8,016 bases of DNA from an uncultured Collinsella sp. (GCA_937934355.1 CALGZY010000132.1:1-8016); one strand, 5' to 3'. Positions 1 to 6,439 are shown, counted from the first letter of the stretch. Made by a program: numbers and translations. The notes: a model not told the origin generated them from the letters alone.

Positions 1-730
1 AGGTCTCGGGCGTGGACATGGCAGCGCCCACGACACCGGGCTCACGGTGATGCAGCCCGCGCTGACCGTTATAGGTATGCGTAAAGCAGCTGGCACCGGC
101 GTTGATGGCGGCGATGCACTCATCGTAGGTGGCGTCGGAGTGACCGATGCTGGTCACCACACCCTTGGCATTCAGAGCAGCCGCATAAGCAGCGGCACCG
201 TCGCGCTCGGCCGCCATGGCGCTCTTGACGATGCGACCACCCGCAGCCTCCTGCCACTGATCGAAGACCTCCTCGGAGGGGTCGATAAGATAAGCGGGGT
301 TCTGCGCGCCCACGTGCTTCATGGTAAAGAAGGGGCCCTCCAGGTAGATGCCCTGAATGCGAGCACCGCAGAAGTCGGGGCCGCGACCCTCGTCCGCCTG
401 AGCGATGGCGGCGCAGGCGTCCTTGATCTGCTCGACGCCATCGGTGAACGTCGTGGGCAGCCAGCTGGTGGTGCCGCGACGGGCGAGCTCGGTCGAGCTG
501 ATATCGATGCCCTCGGGATCGTTATCAGTAGTTGAGTGGTTGTAGAAGCCATGGATGTGAGTATCGACCATACCCGGTGCGATCCACGATCCCGTGTAGT
601 CCTTAATCTCGCAAGAGGGCTCGTCGGCCTGCCAGGCGCCAAAGACGCCATCCTCGACCATAAGATAGCCGCCCAGTTGCGGGCCTGCCGGCAAGAAGAA
701 CTTGTCAGCCTTAATTGCGTACGTGCTCAT
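1..730 (-). CDS. nagA: N-acetylglucosamine/N-acetylgalactosamine-6-phosphate deacetylase, 5' part (C-terminus beyond window)
   Basis: This is an amidohydrolase-fold deacetylase that would remove acetate from an N-acetyl-amino-sugar 6-phosphate in the cytoplasm. The first 243 residues are present; the family is usually about 380 residues, so roughly a third is missing past base 1. Visible landmarks are the metal-binding HxH in DTHIHG (H58, H60), LEGPF with the metal-ligand glutamate E131, GHSDAT (H197) and FTHTYN (H218), followed by HHREPGVVGAAM; all are classic NagA positions. The start at 730 has a good ribosome site (AAGGAG, 736-741). It lies downstream of agaS but behind a strong terminator, so it probably has its own promoter; a TATAAG at about 757-762 is a weak -10 candidate. 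Next to agaS it may act on GalNAc-6-phosphate (AgaA role) rather than GlcNAc-6-phosphate; sequence alone does not decide this. Confidence 0.93.
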   Translation of the reverse strand, partial: MSTYAIKADKFFLPAGPQLGGYLMVEDGVFGAWQADEPSCEIKDYTGSWIAPGMVDTHIHGFYNHSTTDNDPEGIDISSTELARRGTTSWLPTTFTDGVEQIKDACAAIAQADEGRGPDFCGARIQGIYLEGPFFTMKHVGAQNPAYLIDPSEEVFDQWQEAAGGRIVKSAMAAERDGAAAYAAALNAKGVVTSIGHSDATYDECIAAINAGASCFTHTYNGQRGLHHREPGVVGAAMSTPET

Positions 731-787
731 ATGCACTCCTTGCTTCTAAAGCAGTTGACTGTAGTGATGCTTATACCCAGCTCACGT

Positions 788-829
788 AAAACAAAAAGCG
801 CCCGCCCGCCGTTATGAGCGGACGGGCGC
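788..829 (-). terminator. Intrinsic terminator after agaS
   Basis: A 12-bp GC-rich stem (798-809 with 818-829, one G·U pair) and an 8-nt loop are followed on the minus strand by TTTTTGTTTT. It ends the agaS transcript before nagA. Confidence 0.9.
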
Positions 830-847
830 CCTTACAGGGGGACGCGA

Positions 848-2014
848 TTAAGCGGTGAAGGGGTGAATCGTCACGCCCTTAACCACGCGGTTGACCGTGC
901 CGGTGGGGCTCGGCGTATCGGGCGTGTTGCCCACGCGCACGGAGTTGAGCAGGCTGATAGCCTGGGCAAACATCACGAACGGCAGAGCAAGGTAGCCCTC
1001 GGGAAGTGCCTCGTAGCCCTTAAAGGTGAAGGACTCACCCTCATAGACGGTGGCACCTTCCTGCTGAACGGCGATGGTGTGCTGAGCGATCTCGTCGCCA
1101 CCGATCTCGTTGAGGATGTCGATGTCGTACTGACGGGTGTAGGCGTCGTTATTGACGAACACGAAGACGAGCGTCTTATCGTCGACGAAGGACTTAGGTC
1201 CGTGACGATAGCCCATGGAGGTGTCGTAGGAAGTAGCGACCAGACCGTGAGCGAGCTCAAGGATCTTGAGCTGGCTCTCCTGGGCAAGGCCACCGAAGGA
1301 GCCAGAACCCAAGTAGGTCACGCGGTTGAAGTCGCCAGCCAGGTAATCGGCGATCTCGGGCTCACGGGAGATGACCTCCTCGCCCATCTTGGCGATGGTC
1401 TCGACCCACTCGGCCTTCTGCTCGTCAGAGGCAGTGTCGAAAATAAGGGTGGAGAGCAGGGTCATGCAGGAATAAGAACCGGTCATGGCGAAGCCCTTGT
1501 CGTTGGCGCGCGGAATGAGCAGCGTCAGCGCGTTGGGATCATCGGCAGACTCGACGGCGAGCTTGCCCTCGGGAGCGCAAGTGATGTTGAGGAACTTGAC
1601 GTTGTGGACGAGCTCCTTGGCAACGGCAACGGCGGCAAGGCTCTCGGGGCTGTTGCCAGAGCGGGCAAAGGAAACCACGAGCGTGGGATCCTCGGCGCGC
1701 AGGAAGTCGCGCGGGGCGCTCACGATGTCGGTCGTGGCGATGGGCTTAAAGTCGTAGAGATCAGTGTTGCCAGCGTGACGCAGGTACGGGGCGCAGGTAT
1801 CGCCAACGTAGTCGGACGTACCGGCACCGGTGAAGACAACGGACAGACGGCCCTCGCCCATAGCGCGAGCCTCGGCCAGGAAGGCCTCGATGGCCTCCTT
1901 GTTCTCGCGATAGATGTTGAGCGTATCACGCCAAAGCTCGGGCTGCTGAGCAATCTCGGCCGTGGTGATCTGGGCGCCGAGCTCGGTGAGCTCCTCGACA
2001 CTCTTCTCGAACAT
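848..2014 (-). CDS. agaS: AgaS-family amino-sugar-phosphate deaminase/isomerase (double SIS domain)
   Basis: This is a cytoplasmic sugar isomerase of the AgaS family, known to convert galactosamine-6-phosphate to tagatose-6-phosphate plus ammonia. At 388 residues it is the normal family length. It carries two SIS domains, roughly 50-195 and 215-360. The first has a phosphosugar-binding GAGTSDYVG (63-71) and SFARSGNSPES (115-125); the second begins with LGSGSFGGLAQES (235-247). YRHGPKSF (269-276) and the C-terminal TPDTPSPTGTVNRVVKG (364-380) are highly typical of AgaS and separate it from GlmS-type SIS proteins. A GAGAGAGGT ribosome site supports the start. It has its own promoter and a GntR-type operator just upstream, and a terminator just after. 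Neighbouring deacetylase and PTS genes support N-acetylgalactosamine or galactosamine catabolism. The exact substrate is inferred, not shown. Confidence 0.93.
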   Translation of the reverse strand: MFEKSVEELTELGAQITTAEIAQQPELWRDTLNIYRENKEAIEAFLAEARAMGEGRLSVVFTGAGTSDYVGDTCAPYLRHAGNTDLYDFKPIATTDIVSAPRDFLRAEDPTLVVSFARSGNSPESLAAVAVAKELVHNVKFLNITCAPEGKLAVESADDPNALTLLIPRANDKGFAMTGSYSCMTLLSTLIFDTASDEQKAEWVETIAKMGEEVISREPEIADYLAGDFNRVTYLGSGSFGGLAQESQLKILELAHGLVATSYDTSMGYRHGPKSFVDDKTLVFVFVNNDAYTRQYDIDILNEIGGDEIAQHTIAVQQEGATVYEGESFTFKGYEALPEGYLALPFVMFAQAISLLNSVRVGNTPDTPSPTGTVNRVVKGVTIHPFTA

Positions 2015-2053
2015 TTCTAATACCTCTCTCTAGAAGTAATCCTCTGACGTGCA

Positions 2054-2059
2054 ATTATA
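2054..2059 (-). promoter_or_regulatory. Promoter -10 box of agaS
   Basis: Minus-strand TATAAT is a perfect consensus -10, about 40 nt before the agaS start. The hexamer 17 bp upstream is CTACCA, a weak -35 (3 of 6). That weak -35 lies inside the operator at 2076-2089, so bound regulator would block polymerase directly. Promoter activity is inferred. Confidence 0.65.
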
Positions 2060-2068
2060 CACTTCAGT

Positions 2069-2089
2069 TGGTTATCTGGTAGTAACCAG
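2069..2089. promoter_or_regulatory. Predicted GntR/UTRA operator in front of agaS
   Basis: CTGGT-AGTA-ACCAG (2076-2089) is a perfect inverted repeat of the TGGT-N4-ACCA form known for NagR/DasR-type GntR regulators. An extra TGGT half-site (2069-2072) precedes it by 4 bp. The 12-bp core TGGTAGTAACCA recurs exactly upstream of the PTS operon (6370-6381). The adjacent GntR gene is the obvious ligand. It covers the -35 position of the agaS promoter, as expected for repression. Confidence 0.75.
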
Positions 2090-2128
2090 TTAAATGCAAA
2101 GAATCATCATATGGATACGATGCGAACA

Positions 2129-2860
2129 CTAGTCGCTACGCTGGTGGTAAACCTTGTATTTAAACTGATCGGCACGAGCAATCGAGAGTGTATACTCCAC
2201 AACCTCGTTTGACTCGTTATACGTAGTCCTGACCAAATCGAGCACAGGCGAGCCCTCGACAATTCCCAAAAGGTGGGCGTCGGTGGGACGGGCTATGCTC
2301 GCATAGAACTCCTCTTCGGCCACGCGTATCTTTTGCTGAAAGTCTTGCTCAATCACATCGTAAAGCGGCTTACGCTCCAGCAGCGGTCGCTTTAGGGACA
2401 GAAATTGACGAACTGGTAGATAGCTGCGTTCGACCATCATGGGCATATTGTCGGCAGAACGAAGGCGCTTAAGCTTAAAAATGCGATCACCGATACGCAA
2501 TCCCATATGCTCGGCCAGATTCTTATCGGCCTCCATCTCGCAAAACTCGAGAATCGTGGTCTCGGGGTCGCGACCCATCGCGCGCATCTGCTCGGTAAAG
2601 CTGTAGGACTGCATAAGATTGGTTGCCTTTGCCGAACAGTCGGTCACAAAGGTACCGCGACCGTGCTGCCGAACCACCAGTCCTAAACGCTCTAGTTCCT
2701 GCAGAGCCAGGCGTACCGTAGTGCGCGAGAGACCATAGCGCTCCGAAAGTTCGCGCTCGGAAGGAATCATGTCACCGGCGCGATATTCATGGTCGATCTT
2801 TTCGGTCAGAATATCGACCAGCTGATCGTACAGCGGTTGCTTACGCGCTCCGATCGCCAT
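2129..2860 (-). CDS. GntR-family (HutC/UTRA) transcriptional regulator of amino-sugar genes
   Basis: This is a cytoplasmic DNA-binding regulator of 243 residues, the usual length for the HutC subfamily. The N-terminal winged helix-turn-helix (about 10-73) shows the GntR signature IPSERELSERYGLSRTTVRLA (33-52) and the wing GRGTFV (67-72). The C-terminal UTRA ligand domain runs from about 90 to 237 and ends with VEYTLSIARADQFKYKV, typical of sugar-phosphate-binding members. NagR/DasR/AgaR relatives bind a phosphorylated amino sugar and leave DNA. The start at 2860 has a GGGAGG ribosome site. It sits between the PTS operon and agaS, both preceded by the same TGGT-N4-ACCA palindrome, so it probably represses both. 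I see no copy of that palindrome in its own upstream region, so autoregulation is not evident. The effector is unknown; an amino-sugar phosphate is likely. Confidence 0.92.
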   Translation of the reverse strand: MAIGARKQPLYDQLVDILTEKIDHEYRAGDMIPSERELSERYGLSRTTVRLALQELERLGLVVRQHGRGTFVTDCSAKATNLMQSYSFTEQMRAMGRDPETTILEFCEMEADKNLAEHMGLRIGDRIFKLKRLRSADNMPMMVERSYLPVRQFLSLKRPLLERKPLYDVIEQDFQQKIRVAEEEFYASIARPTDAHLLGIVEGSPVLDLVRTTYNESNEVVEYTLSIARADQFKYKVYHQRSD

Positions 2861-2909
2861 CCTATCCTCCCTTTTGCTCGAATTCGGCTAACTACCTAGG
2901 GTGTTTAGC

Positions 2910-2939
2910 ATTATCTGTCTGCCACACCCGAATCATCAA
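2910..2939 (-). promoter_or_regulatory. Likely promoter of the GntR regulator gene
   Basis: Minus-strand TTGATG (-35, 2934-2939; 4 of 6) and GATAAT (-10, 2910-2915; 5 of 6) have an 18-bp spacer. They lie directly after the PTS-operon terminator and about 50 bp before the regulator start, which suggests independent expression of the regulator. Confidence 0.5.
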
Positions 2940-2941
2940 GA

Positions 2942-2979
2942 AAACAAAAGCCGCGCGCTCTTTCGAGCACGCGGCTTTT
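2942..2979 (-). terminator. Intrinsic terminator of the PTS operon
   Basis: A 15-bp stem (2946-2960 with 2965-2979, one G·U pair) is closed by a GAAA tetraloop on the minus strand. The arms begin AAAAGCCGCG and the hairpin is followed by GTTTT. It ends the IIA-to-IID operon. Confidence 0.9.
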
Positions 2980-3003
2980 AACATACACATGGCTTAAGGG
3001 GTC

Positions 3004-3032
3004 GGGGTGTGAGCCGCGCAGGGACACACCCC
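3004..3032 (-). repeat. Second hairpin in the PTS operon 3' end
   Basis: An 8-bp perfect inverted repeat, GGGGTGTG (3004-3011) with CACACCCC (3025-3032), lies between the IID stop codon and the terminator. It has no U tract. It may stabilise the 3' end of the mRNA; the role is inferred. Confidence 0.4.
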
Positions 3033-3045
3033 TCAAGCTAGAGCC

Positions 3046-4128
3046 TTACCAGATGCTCGGCCAGAGACCAAGCGGGCCAGCGCCCAGGATGCCAAGGACG
3101 AAGAGCAGGAGAATGCCCTTGGTCGGGGTCCAGCTGTGCTTAGCGAACATGTAGTAAAGCAGCAGCGTAAGCATAAGCGGGACGAGCTTCGGGACGATGG
3201 TGTTGAGGGTGTCGGCAACAGAGAAGTTGACCGGATCCTCGGTAACGGTGCCGTAGGTAACAGACTCCATGCCGTTGCCCAGATCGGTGACGCCGCACTC
3301 GACAGCGTTGCCGTCGGCATCGGAAGCGGTGAGGGCGTTGCCGTCCTCATCGGTCATGGCGATGGTACCGGCCTCAGCGGTCTCGGTATCGATGCCCTCC
3401 ATACCGGTGAAGTTCTCGGCCTCCTTCTCGGAGACGATCACGGTAGTAGCGGAGAGGCCACGGGTGGTGCCGTTGGGGATCTGGAGGTTGATCTGGGTGC
3501 CACCCATGGTGACGACCAGGCAACCGACGACGAAGACGCCCATGATGGAAGCGGCACGCGTGAAGGCCTGCATGTTGGCAGTCAGAGCGTCAATAGCGCT
3601 GGTGCCAAGCTTGTAGGACCAGTTCATGAGCCAGAAGCGGAGAGCGAACTGGACGACGTTGAAGATCACCAGGAAGATGATCGGTGCAGCGGCGTTGCCG
3701 TTGATGGCCATGTTGGAGGTAATGCCGGCCGTGATAGGCACGAGCGTCAGCCAGAACAGGGCGTCACCGATACCACCGAGCGGGCCCATTGCGGCGACGC
3801 GGACGGCGCGGATCGTGGGGATGTCAACCTTGTTCTGCTCGAGCGAAAGCACGATGCCCATAACAAAGGTGACGAGGAACGGGTGGGTGTTGAAGAACTC
3901 CAGGTTGTGGCTCATGGAAGCCGCGAGGTCGTTCTTGTTGGTGTGGATCTTCTCCAGACCGGGGATGATGGAGTAGAGCCAGCCAGCGGCCTGCATACGC
4001 TCGTAGTTGAACGAGGCCTGCAGGAAGCAGGAGCGCCAAGCCATCTTGTTGAGGGTCTTCTGGTCGAGCTGCGGAGCAGGAGTGAGATCCTCGTAGTGCT
4101 CCGGGATCACATACTCATTAGATGCCAT
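3046..4128 (-). CDS. PTS mannose-family IID component with enlarged acidic loop
   Basis: This is a membrane subunit of a mannose/sorbose-family PTS that forms the sugar channel with IIC. I place the start at 4128 (MASNEYVIPEH), not an in-frame ATG 11 codons upstream, because GGAGGTGA lies just before it; the product is then 360 residues. It overlaps the IIC stop by 11 bases, implying translational coupling. Family marks are LNKMAWRSCFLQASFNYERMQ (27-46, start of the domain), GPLGGIGDALFW (115-126) and the C-terminal membrane block PKLVPLMLTLLLYYMFAK then GILLLFVLGILGAGPLG. Relatives are typically about 270-300 residues. The excess is a segment at about 219-298 that is rich in D/E (about 17) with only two basic residues. 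It lies between membrane segments, where family members have a short stretch, and is probably extracytoplasmic. The rest is normal and no frameshift is seen. Confidence 0.93.
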   Translation of the reverse strand: MASNEYVIPEHYEDLTPAPQLDQKTLNKMAWRSCFLQASFNYERMQAAGWLYSIIPGLEKIHTNKNDLAASMSHNLEFFNTHPFLVTFVMGIVLSLEQNKVDIPTIRAVRVAAMGPLGGIGDALFWLTLVPITAGITSNMAINGNAAAPIIFLVIFNVVQFALRFWLMNWSYKLGTSAIDALTANMQAFTRAASIMGVFVVGCLVVTMGGTQINLQIPNGTTRGLSATTVIVSEKEAENFTGMEGIDTETAEAGTIAMTDEDGNALTASDADGNAVECGVTDLGNGMESVTYGTVTEDPVNFSVADTLNTIVPKLVPLMLTLLLYYMFAKHSWTPTKGILLLFVLGILGAGPLGLWPSIW

Positions 4129-4918
4129 CTTCGAAGTCACCTCCGTCAGAAACAGCTGCACCCTTCAGCTCGGTCTGCTGCTGGAAGTCCCAGAAAGCGA
4201 TGCCGAAGCCGATGAGAGCGAGGATGAGCAGAGCAGGGGTTGCCAGCGAATCGTTGGCAACGGTGATGAGCGCGAGGCCAAAGCCCATGAGGAAGAAGCC
4301 CCACATATCGCGGTTCATCATAACCTTGAGCAGGACGGCGAAGCCGACGAAGCGCATCATGCCGCCTGCAGCGGAGAGACCGGTCTGCAGCCAAGTCGGG
4401 ATGGCGGAAGCGATGGTCTGACCGATGGTAGCGCCAGCGATGAAGAACAGGGTGACGACGACAGCGAAGATCAGGCCGAGCAGAGCCATGGCGAAGTAGT
4501 TCAGACGCTCGATACCCTTGGTGTCAGCGTTGTGAGCCATGTTGTCCGCGGAGGACATGAGCGGCGACATAAGCGTGAAGACCAGGGTAACGCCGAGCTG
4601 ACCAAGCAGAGCGAACGGAATGGCAAGGCCGACTGCCGCGTTGGGCTCGAGGCCCGTAGCGATAGCGAGAATGGCTGCCATGATGCCGCCGATGACGGCG
4701 TTAGGCGGCTGAGCGCCTCCGATCGGCATGTTGCCGATCGTCATGAGCTGATAAGTACCACCCACGAGAAGACCGGTGTTGAGGTCGCCAAGGATAAGAC
4801 CGATGACGGCGCCGGTGACGATGGGCTGATAGAGAGACTCGAGGAAGTTGAACTGGTCGATTGCCGCGACGAACGTGACGATGAAGACCAGAGCGACCTG
4901 GATGATCGAGTATTCCAT
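4118..4918 (-). CDS. PTS mannose/sorbose-family IIC component (AgaC-like)
   Basis: This is the integral-membrane permease subunit that carries the sugar with IID while IIB phosphorylates it. At 266 residues it has the normal family length. Hydrophobic segments occupy most of residues 5-240. Family landmarks include FVAAIDQFNFLESLYQPIVTG (16-36), GTYQLMTIGNMPIGGAQPPNAVIGGI (54-79, the conserved re-entrant region) and FAMALLGLIFAVVV. The tail after about residue 244 is hydrophilic and acidic and ends EDGI. A strong ribosome site (AAAGGAGGAG) precedes the start. It follows IIB after a 90-nt gap that contains two hairpins, and overlaps IID by 11 bases. Amino-sugar specificity is inferred from agaS and nagA next door; IIC sequence alone does not settle the substrate. 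Confidence 0.94.
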   Translation of the reverse strand: MEYSIIQVALVFIVTFVAAIDQFNFLESLYQPIVTGAVIGLILGDLNTGLLVGGTYQLMTIGNMPIGGAQPPNAVIGGIMAAILAIATGLEPNAAVGLAIPFALLGQLGVTLVFTLMSPLMSSADNMAHNADTKGIERLNYFAMALLGLIFAVVVTLFFIAGATIGQTIASAIPTWLQTGLSAAGGMMRFVGFAVLLKVMMNRDMWGFFLMGFGLALITVANDSLATPALLILALIGFGIAFWDFQQQTELKGAAVSDGGDFEDGI

Positions 4919-4941
4919 CTTGCTCCTCCTTTCAAAATGTA

Positions 4942-4991
4942 TGTACGCACTTTGGATTTCACGTACAGAATGTCAGGTTTTCATTCCTGAC
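4942..4991 (-). repeat. Paired hairpins in the IIB-IIC gap
   Basis: Two inverted repeats fill the 90-nt spacer: TGTACG (4942-4947) with CGTACA (4962-4967), and GTCAGG (4972-4977) with CCTGAC (4986-4991). Neither has a U tract, so they are not simple terminators. Elsewhere in the operon genes overlap or sit 36 nt apart, so this gap is the odd one. mRNA processing or stability control is possible but not shown. Confidence 0.4.
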
Positions 4992-5008
4992 AACGTGGAT
5001 CATGAGGA

Positions 5009-5491
5009 TTACGAGAAGAGCTTGCTCGTGTCCTCAACAGGCGTGCTCGGAACGCGCCTGATCTCCAACTCCACCCCCAATTCCTGCAGCTCTTTAAACG
5101 CAGCGACATCCTCGTCGTTAACTGCGACGGAGGTGGCGACTTGGCGCTTTCCTTCCGACATGTGCATGTTGCCGATGTTTACCTTCTTTATAGGCACACC
5201 GCCCTTGACGAGCGTAAGCACGTCTTCCGGTGTTTCGGCCACGATGAAGATCTTCTGGCGCGGGCTCGCCTTGCCAATGACGTCGATGGTCTTCTGCAGA
5301 GAGAAGAAACGCGTAGCGACGCCGGCGGGAGCGGCCATCTTCATGAGGTTCTGGCGCATGGTGTTGGTCGCCACGTCGTCGTTGGCGACGAGGATGAGGT
5401 TGGAGCCCAGAGTGGAGTTCCACTGGGTGGCAACCTGACCATGAACCAGTCGGTTATCGATGCGGGTAAGAAGAATGTTGGGTTCTGCCAT
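5009..5491 (-). CDS. PTS mannose/sorbose-family IIB component
   Basis: This is a cytoplasmic phosphocarrier of 160 residues, the normal length, that takes phosphate from IIA and gives it to the sugar bound by IIC/IID. The N-terminus ILLTRIDNRLVHGQV (6-20) is the family signature and His17 is the expected phosphorylated residue. Other typical blocks are NLILVANDDVATN and VNIGNMHMSEGKRQVATSVAVN (about 104-125), the latter characteristic of IIB proteins for amino sugars and sorbose. A GAAAGGAAG ribosome site precedes the ATG. It lies 36 nt after the YajC-like gene in the same operon. Confidence in the family is very high; the precise substrate is inferred from neighbours. Confidence 0.95.
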   Translation of the reverse strand: MAEPNILLTRIDNRLVHGQVATQWNSTLGSNLILVANDDVATNTMRQNLMKMAAPAGVATRFFSLQKTIDVIGKASPRQKIFIVAETPEDVLTLVKGGVPIKKVNIGNMHMSEGKRQVATSVAVNDEDVAAFKELQELGVELEIRRVPSTPVEDTSKLFS

Positions 5492-5527
5492 GTTGATCAG
5501 CTTCCTTTCGTTATTTGCTGACGACAG

Positions 5528-5809
5528 TTACTTGATCTCCTGAATCGCGTAACGCGAAACGTCTACGACGGCTCCGGATCGGACTTTGATCTGGACCTTT
5601 TCGCCTTCGATGCCTTTTACGGTTCCGTAGATACCGCCGGCGAAAAGAACCTCCTGACCCGGCTTGAGCTCAGTGTGCAGCTCCTTGAAGTACTTCTGCT
5701 TCTTCTTCATGTTGATTTGCGACCAGATGGTGTAAATCAAGCCCATGATGACAAGCAGGCCTAAAAGGGCGACCGAGGAGCTCAGGACGTTGGCTCCGAA
5801 ATCGGCCAT
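5528..5809 (-). CDS. YajC-family single-pass membrane protein inside the PTS operon
   Basis: A 93-residue protein with one N-terminal membrane helix (about 9-29), a basic stretch MKKKQKYFKE (34-43) and a small soluble domain, ELKPGQEVLFAGGIYGTV then VQIKVRSGAVVDVSRYAI (47-89). This matches the YajC family, the accessory subunit of the Sec translocase that partners SecDF. The PGQEV..GGIYGTV motif is diagnostic. Its start overlaps the IIA stop (TAATG), so it is translationally coupled to IIA and is an integral part of the operon. No secD or secF is nearby, so this may be a PTS-associated paralogue rather than the housekeeping copy. Streptococcal mannose-family PTS operons for host glycans are known to carry a yajC-like gene, which supports a real association. 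Its role there is not established. Confidence 0.85.
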   Translation of the reverse strand: MADFGANVLSSSVALLGLLVIMGLIYTIWSQINMKKKQKYFKELHTELKPGQEVLFAGGIYGTVKGIEGEKVQIKVRSGAVVDVSRYAIQEIK

Positions 5810-6252
5810 TAGATGCCGTCCTCGTCGCCGAAGATATCCTCTTCGTCGGAGCCGGCAACGGATGCGACCGTCTGGGCGGTGACGCCCGTCTGGCCAACGG
5901 TCACGGCCTGCTCGCCAAGCTCGGCGAGCGTGGCATTGCCGCGGAGGAACAGAAGCTCAATAACCATGGGGAGGTTAGTGCCAGTCAGAACCTCGACGTT
6001 GTCGACATCCTGGGCAATCATCATCGACTGGTTGAACGGGGTGCCGCCAAGCAGGTCGGTAAAGACGAGCACGCCATCGCACTCCTCGCGCATGGCGGTA
6101 ATAGCGGCGCGGAGATCCTCACCGTAGGAAGCAGCCTGGTCGCCCTCGAAAGGAACGACGGTAAAAGCGGGCTGGTCGCCGGCAACCATAGCGATAGCGC
6201 TTGCAAGGCCGGGTGCGAACTGTCCATGACCGGTAAGAATAAAGCCAACCAT
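5809..6252 (-). CDS. PTS mannose-family IIA component
   Basis: This is a cytoplasmic phosphocarrier of 147 residues that accepts phosphate from HPr and passes it to IIB; it is the first gene of the operon. The N-terminus GFILTGHGQFA (3-13) places the phosphorylated histidine at His9. FTDLLGGTPFN (64-74) is the second conserved block of the EIIA-Man fold. The protein is a stand-alone IIA, not fused to IIB as in ManX of Escherichia coli. The last 13 residues are strongly acidic (DEEDIFGDEDGI). The start is preceded by GGAAGGG at a good distance. It overlaps the YajC-like gene by one base. An upstream leader of about 140 nt with an operator suggests control by the GntR regulator. Confidence 0.95.
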   Translation of the reverse strand: MVGFILTGHGQFAPGLASAIAMVAGDQPAFTVVPFEGDQAASYGEDLRAAITAMREECDGVLVFTDLLGGTPFNQSMMIAQDVDNVEVLTGTNLPMVIELLFLRGNATLAELGEQAVTVGQTGVTAQTVASVAGSDEEDIFGDEDGI

Positions 6253-6356
6253 TCAAATTTCCCTTCCGAAGGTGTGTACGATCTGAGTCCGATGATTTTC
6301 GGAAGCCAGCGGGCGATCGCCCTTAAAGCTTCTTAGAAAGCGTTCTTTAAAGACCA

Positions 6357-6382
6357 GTGGTTTCTCAACTGGTAGTAACCAC
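6357..6382. promoter_or_regulatory. Predicted GntR operator of the PTS operon
   Basis: ACTGGT-AGTA-ACCAC (6368-6382) contains the same 12-bp core TGGTAGTAACCA as the site before agaS. Another TGGT half-site lies 8 bp to its left (6358-6361), making an outer GTGGTT/AACCAC pair (6357-6362 with 6377-6382). It lies about 10-25 bp downstream of the predicted transcription start, a position that suits repression. Confidence 0.75.
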
Positions 6383-6398
6383 GTGATGTGTTGTTGCC

Positions 6399-6407
6399 AC
6401 TATATCA
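6399..6407 (-). promoter_or_regulatory. Extended -10 promoter of the PTS operon
   Basis: Minus-strand TGATATAGT fits the extended -10 form TGnTATAAT with one mismatch. No good -35 is seen, which such promoters tolerate. Transcription would start near 6392, giving a leader of about 140 nt. Confidence 0.5.
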
Positions 6408-6439
6408 CCACAGAAGAGGTCGCTTTCGTTGATTCATAC

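Noticed and set aside
863..2020. 385-codon open frame on the plus strand opposite agaS
   Set aside because: It mirrors agaS almost end to end, as often happens in GC-rich codon-biased genes; the product has no recognisable domain, and agaS on the other strand is unambiguous.
4129..4161. Earlier ATG for IID at 4161
   Set aside because: Would add 11 residues encoded inside the IIC tail; GGAGGTGA lies just before the ATG at 4128.
3136..4215. 359-codon open frame on the plus strand opposite IID
   Set aside because: Shadow of the IID gene; the product is a low-complexity Asp/Glu/Gly/Val/His-rich sequence with no membrane or enzyme features.
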